Below, one piece after another: positions 13,577-24,744 of a stretch of 64,000 nt of DNA. A program made the translations under genes and the position numbers. Position 1 is the stretch's first letter; each line of letters starts with the position of its first letter. Below the pieces are notes generated by a model. That model had not been told where the DNA came from and did not search any database. It saw nothing but the letters and a program-made list of their open reading frames with translations. Source of the DNA: Buchnera aphidicola (Cinara laricifoliae) (GTDB taxonomy: Bacteria > Pseudomonadota > Gammaproteobacteria > Enterobacterales > Enterobacteriaceae); assembly GCF_900698945.1 (NCBI RefSeq), contig NZ_LR217717.1, forward strand, positions 1 through 64,000, read 5' to 3'.

Positions 13577-14329
13577 TTATTTATTTCCATATATATTTTT
13601 GCGATAGCTTTCCCATTCAAATGTTAGCCATAAACTATTACCTAAACACATTCGATCAACTACTCTTTCTCCTAATAAATTTTTTAGTTGTTTATGGTTT
13701 AAATTAGATAACATTCCGGTAGATTTTTTTGATGAAGATCGTCTATCTATAATTTGATTGATAATCATTTTTTCGTATCGAGACTCTATTTGCATACCAA
13801 TTTCATCAATTATAAGTAAATCTACTGTACTTAAATTTTGTAATAATTTTTCTTCTGTAATTTTCGTTAAAGATCGGTTAAATGTACTTTTTATAGTAGA
13901 CATTAAATCTGCTACTGTAATTATTAATATGTTATATCCATGTAAAATTAAATAATTTCCAATAGCTGAAGCTAAGTGATTTTTTCCTGTTCCTGGTCGT
14001 CCTGAAAATATAAAACTAGCAATATTATTTTTAAAATTTTCTGCATATTTACGAGCTGCATAAAGGACTTTTCTATGTCCTTCATGATTAATATAATAAT
14101 TATTAAAAGAACAATTGATATACAATTCTTTTATTCCTGATCGACCTAATAACTGTTTTATTTTCATGGCTTTATTTTTACGTATAATAGATTCAGAATA
14201 TTTTTTTCCTTGTTCTTGATTCCATAAAAGTAGTTCTTTGTCGTTATAAAATTTAGGTTGAATATATGTAGGCATTATTTTTTTTAATTTTGCTAAAAAA
14301 TTATTTATTTTATATTTTTTTTTTCTCAT
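13577..14329 (-). CDS. dnaC: DnaC helicase loader
   Basis: AAA+ protein that delivers DnaB helicase to DNA during initiation and restart. The 250 residues match E. coli (245). Walker A is GRPGTGKNHLASAIGN near residue 110, Walker B VDLLIIDEIG near residue 168, and the C-terminal DRRSSSKKSTGMLSN and ERVVDRMCLGNSLWLTFEWESYR are well kept. It is a single minus-strand gene converging on efp. It is much better conserved than DnaA, which normally acts upstream of it. Confidence 0.96.
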   Translation of the reverse strand: MRKKKYKINNFLAKLKKIMPTYIQPKFYNDKELLLWNQEQGKKYSESIIRKNKAMKIKQLLGRSGIKELYINCSFNNYYINHEGHRKVLYAARKYAENFKNNIASFIFSGRPGTGKNHLASAIGNYLILHGYNILIITVADLMSTIKSTFNRSLTKITEEKLLQNLSTVDLLIIDEIGMQIESRYEKMIINQIIDRRSSSKKSTGMLSNLNHKQLKNLLGERVVDRMCLGNSLWLTFEWESYRKNIYGNK

Positions 14330-14592
14330 AATTATTTTTATTTGTAAAATATTTATAAAAATTATATTAAAAATTTTTTATATATTTTTGTGTATAGATG
14401 TTTAAAGATATATATCTTTAATTAATGATATAAAATAAAAATATATACGTATATTGCAATCGTTTGTAGTTTGTGTACAATAGATTTATTATAATTTATT
14501 TTATAAATAAATTTATTTTATTTTTATGAATTTATATATGCGTATATAACAATTTTTTATAAATATGGTTTTATATATATATTAATAATATT

Positions 14593-15168
14593 TTATATTA
14601 TTTTTGACTTGTAAAATAATGAAAGTGATACTATACCAATATTTTTTTTTTTGATTAATTTCCAATTATCAGGTATATATATATTGTTATCAATATGTTC
14701 AATATATATAATTGAATTATTATGAGTCCAGTTATATTTTTCTAAATATTTAATAGATAAATTTAGTAATAATTTATTATTAAACGGTGGATCTAAATAG
14801 ATAATATCAAACGGTTTACCGGTTTTTTTTAACCATTTTATTGTATTAACGTTAAATACAGATATATTTTTAATTAAAAAAAATTTTATTGTTTTTTTTA
14901 ATTTTTTGACTAAAACATAATTTTTTTCTAATGCTATCACTAATTTTGCTAATCGCGATATTGATTCTATACTTAAATTTCCGCTACCCGAAAAACAATC
15001 TAAACATAGAGAATTTTTTATATGGTTTTGTAACCAATTAAATAATACTTGTTTAACGCAGTTTCTAGTAGGTCGTATATTTATTTTATTTACTGAGTGT
15101 AATACTCGACTTCTTAAAAATCCGCCAGTAATACGAATTTTTTTTTGTTTATTTTTTTTGATTTTCAT
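14593..15168 (-). CDS. rsmD: RsmD, 16S rRNA m2G966 methyltransferase
   Basis: Methylates guanine 966 of 16S rRNA using SAM. I choose the internal ATG giving MKIKKNKQKKIRITGGFLRSR, since the family begins just before the RI-GG-RGR motif. The open frame extends 36 codons further upstream (to 15276), but that part is hydrophobic low-complexity sequence overlapping ftsY. The 191-residue product has RPTRNCVKQVLFNWL, LDCFSGSGNLSIES (SAM site) and the catalytic motif DPPF. It is divergent from ftsY, as in E. coli. Confidence 0.93.
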   Translation of the reverse strand: MKIKKNKQKKIRITGGFLRSRVLHSVNKINIRPTRNCVKQVLFNWLQNHIKNSLCLDCFSGSGNLSIESISRLAKLVIALEKNYVLVKKLKKTIKFFLIKNISVFNVNTIKWLKKTGKPFDIIYLDPPFNNKLLLNLSIKYLEKYNWTHNNSIIYIEHIDNNIYIPDNWKLIKKKNIGIVSLSLFYKSKII

Positions 15169-15243
15169 ATTTATAAATTTATTATAGAATTTTAGTATAT
15201 AGAATATTATAAAATATATTATAGTAAAAATTTGAGGTTTTAT

Positions 15244-16289
15244 ATGTTTAATAAAAAAAAAATTTTTTTTCTGCATTAAATATTTTTTCTAAAGATAAAA
15301 AAAAAACTAATAATAGTAAAGATGATAATAAAAATATTTTAGTTCAACATACAAAACGTTTCTCTAAAAAACCGGTTTTTTCTTTTTTAAATAGTTATGT
15401 ACATGTTGCAAAAAATTTTTTTATTAATAAAATTAATAGCATTTTTTCTAAGAAAACAATTGATAAACATATTTTTAAAGAATTAAAAAATTTATTATTA
15501 TTATCTGATTTTGGAGTTGTTGCTACTGAAAAAATTTTATGTATATTTAAAAAAAATCTTAATAAAAAAAATATTTCAGATACCAAGATAGCTATTGTAT
15601 ATTTTAAAACTTTATTATTAAAAATGTTAACAAATTCACAAAAATTTGAATATTGTGATTTTAAAAAAATTCCTTTTGTTATTCTAATTGTTGGTGTAAA
15701 TGGTGTAGGTAAAACTACTACTGCTACAAAATTAGCATATTTTTATAAACAACTTGGTCATTCTGTGCTTTTGGCTGCAGGAGATACATTTCGATCTGCG
15801 GCTATTGATCAATTAGTAGAATTAGGGTTAATGTATAATATTCCAGTATTTTCTAAACCAATAGGATCGGATTCTGCTTCAGTAATATTTGATGCTGTTA
15901 ATTTAGCGATGCAGCAAAAAAAAAATATTTTAATTATTGATACAGCAGGTCGCTTACATAATAAAGATCATTTGATTCAAGAATTACAAAAAATTAATCG
16001 AGTGATTAAAAAATGTTTACCAACAGCGCCTCAAGAAATTTTTTTAGTACTAGATGCTGGAATTGGTCAAAATTCTATACAACAAGCTAGAATTTTTTCT
16101 TCTTGTATTAAAATTACCGGATCTATTGTAACTAAATTAGATGGAACAGCTAAAGGAGGTATAATTTTTTCTATTGTTAATGAATTAATGATTCCTGTTC
16201 GTTATATCGGTGTAGGAGAAAAAATAACAGATTTTAAATTATTTGATCAAAAAAAATTTATTGATAGTTTTTTTGATATTGGTTTATAG
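15244..16289 (+). CDS. ftsY: FtsY signal recognition particle receptor, 5' frameshift in an A10T8 run
   Basis: GTPase receptor that docks SRP-ribosome complexes at the membrane. The C-terminal NG domain is intact, with GVNGVGKTTTATKLA, DTAGRLHNKD and TKLDGTAKGG. The reading frame is open back to about 15255 and encodes a plausible N domain (LSDFGVVATEKI). It has no ATG, GTG or TTG until 15624, which would delete the N domain. The ATG at 15244 has a perfect GAGG site 6 bases ahead and reads MFNKKK, but hits a stop after the run A10T8 (15253-15270). One extra base gives MFNKKKNFFSALNIFSK, resembling the E. coli KKRGFFSWLGFG start. Corrected length is about 348 residues. The acidic A domain of E. 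coli FtsY is absent. Confidence 0.88.
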
Positions 16290-16360
16290 AATATGATTAT
16301 TAATCTATTAACCAGTAAGTTTATAAGAATGAATAGTACATATTTTAACTTTAGGATAAA

Positions 16361-17236
16361 ATGAAAAAAATAAAAAATCAAATTAATTCAGTTAGTTTTT
16401 TTAATATTGGTAGTTTGGATGCATATATTCGTATGGCAAATTCTTTTTCTATTTTATCATCAAAAAAAGAAAAATTTCTTGCAAAAAAAATATATTTTTA
16501 TAGTGATATAGAATCAGCAAAATTATTAATTTTATCTAATTTACGGTTTGTTATTCTTGTTGCTAAAAATTATTCCGGATATGGTTTACCACAAGCAGAT
16601 TTAATTCAAGAAGGTAATATCGGATTAATGAAAGCAATTAGACGGTTTAATCCTAATATCAATGTTCGTTTAGTTTCTTTTGCAGTACATTGGATAAAGT
16701 CTGAAATTCATGAGTATGTTTTAAAAAATTGGCGTATAGTAAAAGTTGCAACAACTAAAGCACAACGAAAATTATTTTTTAATTTAAGAAAATCAAAAAA
16801 ACGATTAGGTTGGTTTAATCGTCATGAAATAGATATTGTAGCACGTGAGTTAGGAGTGAGTCAGCAGGAAGTAACAGAAATGGAAGCACGTATGTCTGCT
16901 CAAGATATTACATTAGATATTACAGCATCAGATTCTGATTCTGATTATACTATCAGTAATATACGTTCATCCTTTTATTTAGAAGATAAAAAATCAAATT
17001 TTGCAGTAAAAGTAGAACGAGATGATTGGGCGTTACATGCTACTAATAAATTAAGTAATGCCTTATTAGTATTAGATGAAAGAAGTCAGCAAATTATTAA
17101 AAGACGTTGGTTAGATCAAGATAATTCTAAAATTACTTTACAGGCAATTGCTCGAGATTATGGTATTTCAGCAGAACGAGTAAGACAATTAGAGAAAAAT
17201 GCTATGAAAAAATTAAAAATAGCCATTGAAACATAA
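16361..17236 (+). CDS. rpoH: RNA polymerase sigma-32 (heat-shock sigma factor)
   Basis: Directs RNA polymerase to heat-shock promoters such as the one before groES. The 291 residues (E. coli 284) include region 2 ([46 protein letters not shown]), the RpoH box QRKLFFNLR near residue 135 and the region 4 helix-turn-helix ([20 protein letters not shown]). The intact frame suggests an active heat-shock regulon. The order ftsY-rpoH omits ftsE and ftsX, which lie between them in E. coli. Confidence 0.97.
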   Translation: MKKIKNQINSVSFFNIGSLDAYIRMANSFSILSSKKEKFLAKKIYFYSDIESAKLLILSNLRFVILVAKNYSGYGLPQADLIQEGNIGLMKAIRRFNPNINVRLVSFAVHWIKSEIHEYVLKNWRIVKVATTKAQRKLFFNLRKSKKRLGWFNRHEIDIVARELGVSQQEVTEMEARMSAQDITLDITASDSDSDYTISNIRSSFYLEDKKSNFAVKVERDDWALHATNKLSNALLVLDERSQQIIKRRWLDQDNSKITLQAIARDYGISAERVRQLEKNAMKKLKIAIET

Positions 17237-17886
17237 TAATTTTATATATATTTTTAATTTTTTAATATTTGATTCATTTATTTTTATTTTTAATACTATT
17301 AAGTTATTTCATAATATGAATTATTTTTTTTAGGTTAAAAATTATTAATATTATTTTAAATATATTTATATTTTTTAAAAAATATAATTAGATTAAATAA
17401 TTATATTTAGTTACATTGATATGTAATTTATAAATATTGTTGTGTATATTTGAATTAATTTAAAATAATAAATATTATATTAATTTATATGAATAATTTT
17501 TATTTATACATTTTTATTTTTATTATAAATTTTTATAAATTTATTTATTATAGAATTTAACAAACATTTTATATTTTACATAGAAATTAATAATTGTATT
17601 GATAATTTATCATTTAATTTTAGATATATTAGTAATTCATTGTTTATAATAATAAATATTATTATAATTATTTTTTTATATGTAAATATATAACATATAT
17701 TTTTATATATAATTATATTAATTTTTCTGATATATTAAATATATTTATTTTAATTAAGTGATATATATAATTTAATTTATTAACTGATTTGACAAATGAT
17801 AGTAATTATTTTAATGATTATTATTATCAATTTTTTTAATTTTTATAATATTATTTTCATATAAAATATAATAGGAAAATTTATAT
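17237..17886. other. 650-base AT-rich spacer between rpoH and metE
   Basis: I find no open frame with recognisable protein sequence on either strand, no RNA gene and no clear GC-containing hairpin. The only element that stands out is a candidate promoter near 17789. It is probably the site of past gene loss. Confidence 0.6.
17789..17818 (+). promoter_or_regulatory. Candidate sigma-70 promoter of metE
   Basis: A perfect TTGACA (17789-17794) is followed after 18 bases by AATGAT (17813-17818), a four-of-six match to TATAAT, about 70 bases before the metE start. In sequence this AT-rich the -10 is weak evidence; the -35 with its two G/C bases carries the call. No MetJ or MetR operator is recognisable. 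Confidence 0.5.
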
Positions 17887-20169
17887 ATGGCTATAAAAAA
17901 TCATATACTAGGATTTCCTAGAATTGGTTTGCATCGTGAATTAAAATTCGCCTTAGAAAATTATTGGTCAAAAAAAATTACATTGAATGAATTATTAACT
18001 ATTGGTAAAGAAATTAGATATAGTAATTGGAAATGTCAATCTGATAGTGGTTTAGATTATGTAACGGTAGGTGATTTTGCATGGTATGATCATGTTTTAA
18101 ATATCAGTATGATGATTAATAATATCCCAAAAAGACATCAGATTAATGAACAAAAAATAAATTTAGATACCTTATTTAGAGTTGCTCGAGGATCTAATTT
18201 AATTGATAAAAATTGTTCGGCATCTGAAATGACAAAATGGTTTAATACTAATTATCATTATATTGTACCGGAATTTACATATGATCAAAAATTTTGTTTT
18301 TCTTGGAAACAAATTATAGAAGAAACTGATGAAGCGTTATCACTAGGTTATAGTGTAAAACCTGTTTTATTAGGTCCTCTTACTTATATTTGGTTAGGAA
18401 AAGTTAAAGGAATTAGTTTTAATAAATTAGATCTTATAGAAAAAATAATACCTATTTATCAAGAGGTTTTAGCAGAATTATCTAAAAGAAAAATTAAATG
18501 GATTCAAATTGATGAACCTATTTTAGTTTTAGACATTTCAAAAGAATGGAAAAAAGCATTTATTCGAACATATAAACAGATATATACTAATAAAATAAAA
18601 ATTTTATTATCTACATATTTTGGTGATGTACATCATAATTTAGATTTAATTAATATATTACCGATTGATGGTTTACATATCGATTTGATTGCTGGAAAAT
18701 ATGATTTATTAAAATTACATAATTATTTTAATAAAAAATTTTTATTATCTTTAGGTATTATTAACGGTCGTAATATTTGGAAATCTGATCTATTAAAATG
18801 GTTTACTCAATTAAAATCTTTTATGAAGTTTAGAAATGTTTTTTGGATCAGTACATCTTGTTCTTTATTACATGTTCCGTTAGATCTATCATTAGAAGAT
18901 AATTTAACAGATTTTGTTAAATCTTGGTTTTCATTTGGTATACAAAAATGTTTAGAATTATCTATATTATCTCGTGTTTTAAATGATAAATTAGATATAG
19001 AAGAAATATATCGTTGGATTAAACCAATTAATGCATATAAATCATCTAATATTGTTAATAATGTTGTTGTACAAAATCGTGTATTACAAATTTCTCCTGA
19101 TCAAATGAAAAGAAAAAATGATTTTCTTATTCGTTCTAAAATTCAAAAATTAAGTTTAAATTTACCTATATTACCTACAACGACTATTGGTTCTTTTCCG
19201 CAGACATCAGATATTAGAAAATTACGTTTGGATTATAAAAGTAAAAAAATTAGTCAATTAGACTATGAAAATTCTATAAAAAAACATATTAAAAATAATA
19301 TTATTCAGCAAGAAAAATTAGAGTTAGATGTTTTAGTTCATGGAGAACCAGAACGAAATGATATGGTAGAATATTTTAGTGAATATTTAGAAGGTTTTGT
19401 TTTTACACAATATGGATGGGTTCAAAGTTATGGTTCACGTTGTGTTAAACCGCCGATTATTGTAGGTGATATTAGTCGAATTACTCCAATTACAGTGATG
19501 TGGTCTAAATTTGCTCAAACATTAACTAAAAAACCAATTAAAGCAATGTTAACGGGTCCGGTAACAATTTTATGTTGGTCATTTCCCCGTGAAGATATTT
19601 CTAAAGAAAATATTGCTAATCAAATCGCTTTGGCTTTAAGAGATGAAGTTTTAGATTTAGAAAATGCTGGTATTAACATTATTCAAATTGATGAACCTGC
19701 TTTAAGAGAAGGATTACCATTAAGAAAAAATTATTGGAATAATTATTTATCTTGGGCTGTTAAATCTTTTCAATTATGTTCTTCAGGTGTCAAGGATAGT
19801 ACACAAATTCATACTCATATGTGTTATTGTGAGTTCAATGATATTATGTCAGCTATAGTAGATTTAGATGTTGATGTTATTACTATCGAAACATCTCGTT
19901 CTGATATGGAATTATTAGAATTTTTTAAAAATTTCAAATATCCAAATGGTATTGGACCAGGAGTATATGATATTCATTCTCCAAATATTCCAACAATTGA
20001 TTGGATTGAACAATTATTAATTAAAGCAATAAAATATATTCCAATACAGCAGTTATGGGTAAATCCTGATTGTGGTTTAAAAACGCGTACTTGGATGGAA
20101 ACATCATTAGCGTTACAAAATATGATACAAGCAACTATTAATATTAGAAAAAAATTTTTGAAAAAATAA
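17887..20169 (+). CDS. metE: MetE, cobalamin-independent methionine synthase
   Basis: Transfers the methyl group of 5-methyltetrahydropteroyltriglutamate to homocysteine, making methionine. The 760 residues match the family (753). Visible are the N-terminal GFPRIGLHRELKFALE, the linker LPTTTIGSFPQT near residue 435, the folate and homocysteine site motifs EPERNDMVEYF and IQIDEPALREGLP, and the zinc ligands in HTHMCYC and NPDCGLKTR. AGGA precedes the ATG. With MetF (also in the window) it lets the symbiont make methionine if homocysteine is supplied. Confidence 0.98.
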   Translation: MAIKNHILGFPRIGLHRELKFALENYWSKKITLNELLTIGKEIRYSNWKCQSDSGLDYVTVGDFAWYDHVLNISMMINNIPKRHQINEQKINLDTLFRVARGSNLIDKNCSASEMTKWFNTNYHYIVPEFTYDQKFCFSWKQIIEETDEALSLGYSVKPVLLGPLTYIWLGKVKGISFNKLDLIEKIIPIYQEVLAELSKRKIKWIQIDEPILVLDISKEWKKAFIRTYKQIYTNKIKILLSTYFGDVHHNLDLINILPIDGLHIDLIAGKYDLLKLHNYFNKKFLLSLGIINGRNIWKSDLLKWFTQLKSFMKFRNVFWISTSCSLLHVPLDLSLEDNLTDFVKSWFSFGIQKCLELSILSRVLNDKLDIEEIYRWIKPINAYKSSNIVNNVVVQNRVLQISPDQMKRKNDFLIRSKIQKLSLNLPILPTTTIGSFPQTSDIRKLRLDYKSKKISQLDYENSIKKHIKNNIIQQEKLELDVLVHGEPERNDMVEYFSEYLEGFVFTQYGWVQSYGSRCVKPPIIVGDISRITPITVMWSKFAQTLTKKPIKAMLTGPVTILCWSFPREDISKENIANQIALALRDEVLDLENAGINIIQIDEPALREGLPLRKNYWNNYLSWAVKSFQLCSSGVKDSTQIHTHMCYCEFNDIMSAIVDLDVDVITIETSRSDMELLEFFKNFKYPNGIGPGVYDIHSPNIPTIDWIEQLLIKAIKYIPIQQLWVNPDCGLKTRTWMETSLALQNMIQATINIRKKFLKK

Positions 20170-20184
20170 ATATAAATTTATATT

Positions 20185-20228
20185 CCACTTCATGCAATCT
20201 AGTTTTTTTTTTTGATTGTATTTAGTGG
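20185..20228 (+). terminator. Hairpin after metE
   Basis: CCACT (20185-20189) pairs with AGTGG (20224-20228), and CAATC (20195-20199) with GATTG (20214-20218), around a 12-T run in the loop. It lies 15 bases after the metE stop. The bulged structure makes it a moderate terminator candidate. The T-run inside the loop is unusual. Confidence 0.5.
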
Positions 20229-20377
20229 TAGTAATCTTTTTATTTTATTTTAAATATTGATTTTTATGTACTATAGATTATATATAAAAATATATAATTA
20301 ATTATTTTTATTAATTACAATTTAATATTGTATTTTGTTATTTTAATGAATTATATTTTTATATATATTTATATGTA

Positions 20378-20403
20378 TCGAGCTGTTGATAAAATCAGCT
20401 CGA
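20378..20403 (-). terminator. Terminator of the rpoBC operon
   Basis: TCGAGCTG (20378-20385) and CAGCTCGA (20396-20403) form a perfect 8-bp GC-rich stem with a 10-base loop, only 10 bases beyond the rpoC stop. This is rare GC clustering in this genome and the expected place for the rplKAJL-rpoBC terminator. Confidence 0.75.
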
Positions 20404-20412
20404 AGTATATTT

Positions 20413-23400
20413 TTATATATTGTTATTAATGTTTTCAGTAGAATTTAATAATTCAGATAAATTTGCTACTGCTTCTTCTACACTAATTGATTTTTTATTA
20501 TTTTTTTTATTTGATAGATTTTTTGTTTTATTTTTTAATCGTTGTCTATGATATTGATATCCTGTCCCGGCTGGAATTAATCTACCAACAATAACGTTTT
20601 CTTTTAATCCGCGTAATTTATCTTTTTTTCCTGCCACGGCAGATTCTGTCAATACACGGGTAGTTTCTTGAAATGATGCAGCTGAGATAAATGATTCTGT
20701 AGCTAATGAAGCTTTAGTAATACCTAATAAATTTCGAGAAAATTTTATTATTTTTTTTTTATTTTTTTTTAATTTTTTGTTTTCTAGCATAATACGTGAA
20801 TATTCTATTTGTTCTCCTTGTAAAAAATTTGAATCTCCGGAACTTGTTATTGTTGCTTTTCTCAACATTTGTCTAATAATAACTTCAATATGTTTATTAT
20901 TAATTTTTACGCCTTGTAATCGATAAACTTCTTGAACTTCATTTATGATATAGTTTGTAACAGATTGTACGCCTCTTAATCTTAATATATCATGTGGAGA
21001 TTCAGGACCGTCGGAAATAATATCTCCTTTTTCTACTCTTTCTCCTTCAAACACATTAAGTTGTCTCCATTTTGGGATCATTTCTTCATAAATATCATTT
21101 CCATTGGATGGAGTGAGAATCAATCTTCTTTTTCCTTTAGTTTCTTTACCAAATGAAATAATTCCATTAATTTCTGCTAAAATAGCTAATTCTTTAGGTT
21201 TTCTTGCCTCAAATAAATCCGCGACTCTCGGTAAACCACCAGTAATATCTTTAGTTCCGACCGATTCTTGAGGTACACGAGCTAATGTGTCTCCTGAAGA
21301 TATTTTCATTCCGTTGTCTAATTGTACAATAGATTTATAAGGTAAGAAATATTGAGCAGGCATTTCAGTTCCAGGTATAAATACGTCTGAACCGTTTTTA
21401 TTAATAATTTTTAAAGAAGGTTTTAGATCTTTTCCTTGTATATTTCTTTCAGATGTATCAAGAATTATTATAGAAGATAAACCTGTTAATTCATCAGTTT
21501 GTTTAGTAATACTTTGTCCATCAATCATATCGATAAATTGAATGTATCCGCTTACTTCTGTAATTACTGGAATGGTATGGGGATCCCATCGAGCAATTAT
21601 TTCACCTGCATTAATTTTTTCTCCTTCTCCTTTTGTTAATATAGATCCATATGGTATTTTATAACTTTCTTGTGTTTTTCCAGATTTATCTAACATTTTT
21701 AATTCAACGTTTCTAGATATGATAACAATTTTTCCGTTAGAATTAATAACAGATTTTGCTTGATTTAAATGAATTCGTCCATTTTTTCGAATTTGAATGC
21801 TAGATTCAGATGCTACTTTAGAAGCAGCGCCTCCAATATGAAATGTACGCATTGTTAATTGTGTGCCGGGTTCGCCAATAGATTGAGCCGCAATAACACC
21901 TATTGCTTCACCTTTATTAACTAAAGTTCCGCGAGCTAAATCACGTCCATAGCAATATGCACATACTCCGAATGTTGTTTCACAATGTACTACAGATCTT
22001 ACTTTTATTGTATCAATAGAATTATTTTCTAAAATACTACACCATTTTTCATTTAATAAAGTATTTTTAGGTATCATTATTTTCAAAGAATCTATAAAAA
22101 ATATATTTTCAGTAGTTATGCGGCCTAGCACTCTCTCTCTTAAAGATTCTTTAATATCTCCTCCTTCAATTAAAGCGCTCATTAAAATACCTTTATGAGT
22201 TTTACAGTCTGTTTCAGTAATTACTAAATCTTGAGCTACATCTACTAATCGTCTAGTTAGATAACCGGAATTGGCTGTTTTTAATGCGGTATCAGCTAAT
22301 CCTTTTCTAGCACCATGTGTAGAAATAAAATATTGTAGTACATTCAATCCTTCTCGAAAATTTGCTGTTATTGGTGTTTCTATAATGGAACCATCTGGTT
22401 TAGCCATTAATCCACGCATTCCCGCTAGTTGTCTAATTTGTGCTGCAGAACCTCTTGCTCCAGAATCTGCCATAATAAAAATATTATTAAAAGATTTTTG
22501 AATTATTTTTTTTTTATTTTTATCATAAAAAATATCATATGATAAATTTTTCATCATAGCATCAGCAATATCGTCATTTGCTATCGCCCATATATCTATT
22601 ACCTTATTATATCGTTCACTTGCAGTAACTAATCCTGTTTGAAATTGTTTATGTATTTTAGAAACTTCTTTTTCTGCTTTTATTATTATTTTTGTTTTTT
22701 CTTGTGGAATAATAATATCATTAATTCCTACAGATACGCCGGATTTTGCTGCATATGAAAATCCTACGTACATAATTTGATCAGCTAAATTTACAGTTTC
22801 TGTTAAACCTAGAGTTCTATAACAAGTATTTAGTATTTTAGAAATATCTGGTTTTTTTAAAGTTTTATTAACTATATTAAATGGTAATCCACGAGGCATT
22901 ATGGTCCATAAAATAGCTCTACCAATAGTTGTTTTTATAATTTTTTTTTGTTTTTTAAAATTATCGTGATTATCTTTAATGTATTCAGATATACGGATTT
23001 TAACAATAGAATGTAGGTCAACTGCTCTGAGTGAATACATACGCTCAGCTTCTTTTGGAGACCGTAATAACATGTTGGCACCTTTTCCATGACGTTTTTT
23101 TCTTGTCATATAATATATGCCTAAAATTACGTCTTGAGATGGAACAATAATAGGTTCGCCATTAGCAGGAGATAGTATATTTTTAGTTGACATCATTAAT
23201 GATCGAGCTTCTTTTTGAGCAGATTTTGTTAATGGAATATGAATTGCCATTTGGTCTCCATCAAAATCAGCATTATATGCTGCACATACTAATGGGTGTA
23301 ATTGTATAGCTTTACCTTCAATTAAAATTGGTTCAAATGCTTGTATTCCTAATCGGTGTAATGTAGGTGCGCGATTTAATAAAATTGGATGTTTACGTAT

Positions 23401-24645
23401 AATTTCAGCAAGTATATCCCAAACAATAGATTCTTCATTTTCTACCATTTTTTTTGCAGATTTAATAGTAGTAGCGAGATTTCTTTGTTCTAATTTACCA
23501 TATATAAAAGGTTTAAATAATTCTAAAGCCATTTTTTTAGGTATACCACATTGATTTAAATGTAAGTATGGACCTACTGTAATCACTGATCGACCAGAAT
23601 AATCTACTCGTTTACCTAATAAATTTTGTCTAAATCTACCTTGTTTTCCTTTAATCATATCAGCTAAAGATTTTAAAGGTCTTTTATTAGATCCGGTAAT
23701 AGATCGTCCGCGTCTGCCATTATCTAATAATGCATCAATAGCTTCTTGTAACATTCTTTTTTCATTTTTAACAATTATATCGGGAGCTGAAAGTTCTAAT
23801 AAACGTTTTAATCTATTATTTCGATTAATTACTCTTCTGTATAAGTCATTTAAATCTGAAGTTGCAAATCTTCCTCCATCTAATGGAACGAGTGGTCGAA
23901 GATCTGGAGGTAATATGGGAAGTACAGTTAAAATCATCCATTCTGGTTTATTTTTTGATATTAACAATGATTCTACAAGTTTAATTCTTTTTGTAATTTT
24001 TTTTTTCTTTGTTTCTGAGTTAGTATCAAGTATTTCATTTTTTAATCTTATACATATATTTTTTAAATCCATTTTTTTTAAAATTTGTTGTATAGCTTCT
24101 GCACCCATTTTTGCTTCAAAATCATCGCCAAATTCATCAATTGCTTGTATATATTGATCTTCTGTTAATATTTGATATTTCTCTAAGTTTGTCATTCCAG
24201 ATTCTACTACAATATATGATTCAAAGTATAATACTCGTTCTATATCTCTTAAAGGAATATCTATTAATAAACCAATTCTTGATGGTAACGATTTTAAAAA
24301 CCATATATGAGCTATAGGTGCTGCTAATTCAATATGACCCATTCTTTCTCTACGAACTTTACTTTGTGTAACTTCAACACCACATTTTTCACATATAACT
24401 CCTCTATGTTTTAAGCGTTTATATTTTCCGCATAAACATTCGTAATCTTTTATCGGTCCAAATATACGTGCGCAAAATAATCCATCACGTTCTGGTTTAA
24501 ATGTTCGATAATTTATAGTTTCAGGTTTTTTTACTTCTCCAAAAGACCAAGATCGTATTATTTCAGGAGATGCTAATGAAATCTGAATAGAATCAAATTC
24601 TTCAATTTTAGTTTTTTTTTTAAAAAATCTTAATATATCTTTCAT
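20413..24645 (-). CDS. rpoC: RNA polymerase beta' subunit
   Basis: Carries the catalytic magnesium of RNA polymerase. The 1410 residues match E. coli (1407). It begins [13 protein letters not shown], with zinc cysteines in [20 protein letters not shown] near residue 70, the active-site NADFDGDQM near residue 460, a trigger-loop region with SQDVILG and [19 protein letters not shown] near residue 930, and a C-terminal domain with [14 protein letters not shown]. The frame is intact over 4.2 kb. It lies 99 bases after rpoB. Confidence 0.99.
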   Translation of the reverse strand: MKDILRFFKKKTKIEEFDSIQISLASPEIIRSWSFGEVKKPETINYRTFKPERDGLFCARIFGPIKDYECLCGKYKRLKHRGVICEKCGVEVTQSKVRRERMGHIELAAPIAHIWFLKSLPSRIGLLIDIPLRDIERVLYFESYIVVESGMTNLEKYQILTEDQYIQAIDEFGDDFEAKMGAEAIQQILKKMDLKNICIRLKNEILDTNSETKKKKITKRIKLVESLLISKNKPEWMILTVLPILPPDLRPLVPLDGGRFATSDLNDLYRRVINRNNRLKRLLELSAPDIIVKNEKRMLQEAIDALLDNGRRGRSITGSNKRPLKSLADMIKGKQGRFRQNLLGKRVDYSGRSVITVGPYLHLNQCGIPKKMALELFKPFIYGKLEQRNLATTIKSAKKMVENEESIVWDILAEIIRKHPILLNRAPTLHRLGIQAFEPILIEGKAIQLHPLVCAAYNADFDGDQMAIHIPLTKSAQKEARSLMMSTKNILSPANGEPIIVPSQDVILGIYYMTRKKRHGKGANMLLRSPKEAERMYSLRAVDLHSIVKIRISEYIKDNHDNFKKQKKIIKTTIGRAILWTIMPRGLPFNIVNKTLKKPDISKILNTCYRTLGLTETVNLADQIMYVGFSYAAKSGVSVGINDIIIPQEKTKIIIKAEKEVSKIHKQFQTGLVTASERYNKVIDIWAIANDDIADAMMKNLSYDIFYDKNKKKIIQKSFNNIFIMADSGARGSAAQIRQLAGMRGLMAKPDGSIIETPITANFREGLNVLQYFISTHGARKGLADTALKTANSGYLTRRLVDVAQDLVITETDCKTHKGILMSALIEGGDIKESLRERVLGRITTENIFFIDSLKIMIPKNTLLNEKWCSILENNSIDTIKVRSVVHCETTFGVCAYCYGRDLARGTLVNKGEAIGVIAAQSIGEPGTQLTMRTFHIGGAASKVASESSIQIRKNGRIHLNQAKSVINSNGKIVIISRNVELKMLDKSGKTQESYKIPYGSILTKGEGEKINAGEIIARWDPHTIPVITEVSGYIQFIDMIDGQSITKQTDELTGLSSIIILDTSERNIQGKDLKPSLKIINKNGSDVFIPGTEMPAQYFLPYKSIVQLDNGMKISSGDTLARVPQESVGTKDITGGLPRVADLFEARKPKELAILAEINGIISFGKETKGKRRLILTPSNGNDIYEEMIPKWRQLNVFEGERVEKGDIISDGPESPHDILRLRGVQSVTNYIINEVQEVYRLQGVKINNKHIEVIIRQMLRKATITSSGDSNFLQGEQIEYSRIMLENKKLKKNKKKIIKFSRNLLGITKASLATESFISAASFQETTRVLTESAVAGKKDKLRGLKENVIVGRLIPAGTGYQYHRQRLKNKTKNLSNKKNNKKSISVEEAVANLSELLNSTENINNNI

Positions 24646-24744
24646 AAATTGTTTCTTATAAATGTATAGATAATTAGTAAAATAAGATGAAATAATAGGA
24701 TTAATTTTGATAATTTAGTATTTTAAGTTTAAATATTTTATATT

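Noticed and set aside
15624-16289. Short FtsY beginning at an internal ATG (221 residues)
   Set aside because: The frame encodes N-domain sequence for over 100 codons upstream, and a well-placed ribosome site and ATG exist at 15244.
17237-17886. Possible hidden small RNA or gene in the rpoH-metE spacer
   Set aside because: Only AT repeats and weak stems; no GC-containing structure or coding pattern could be defended.
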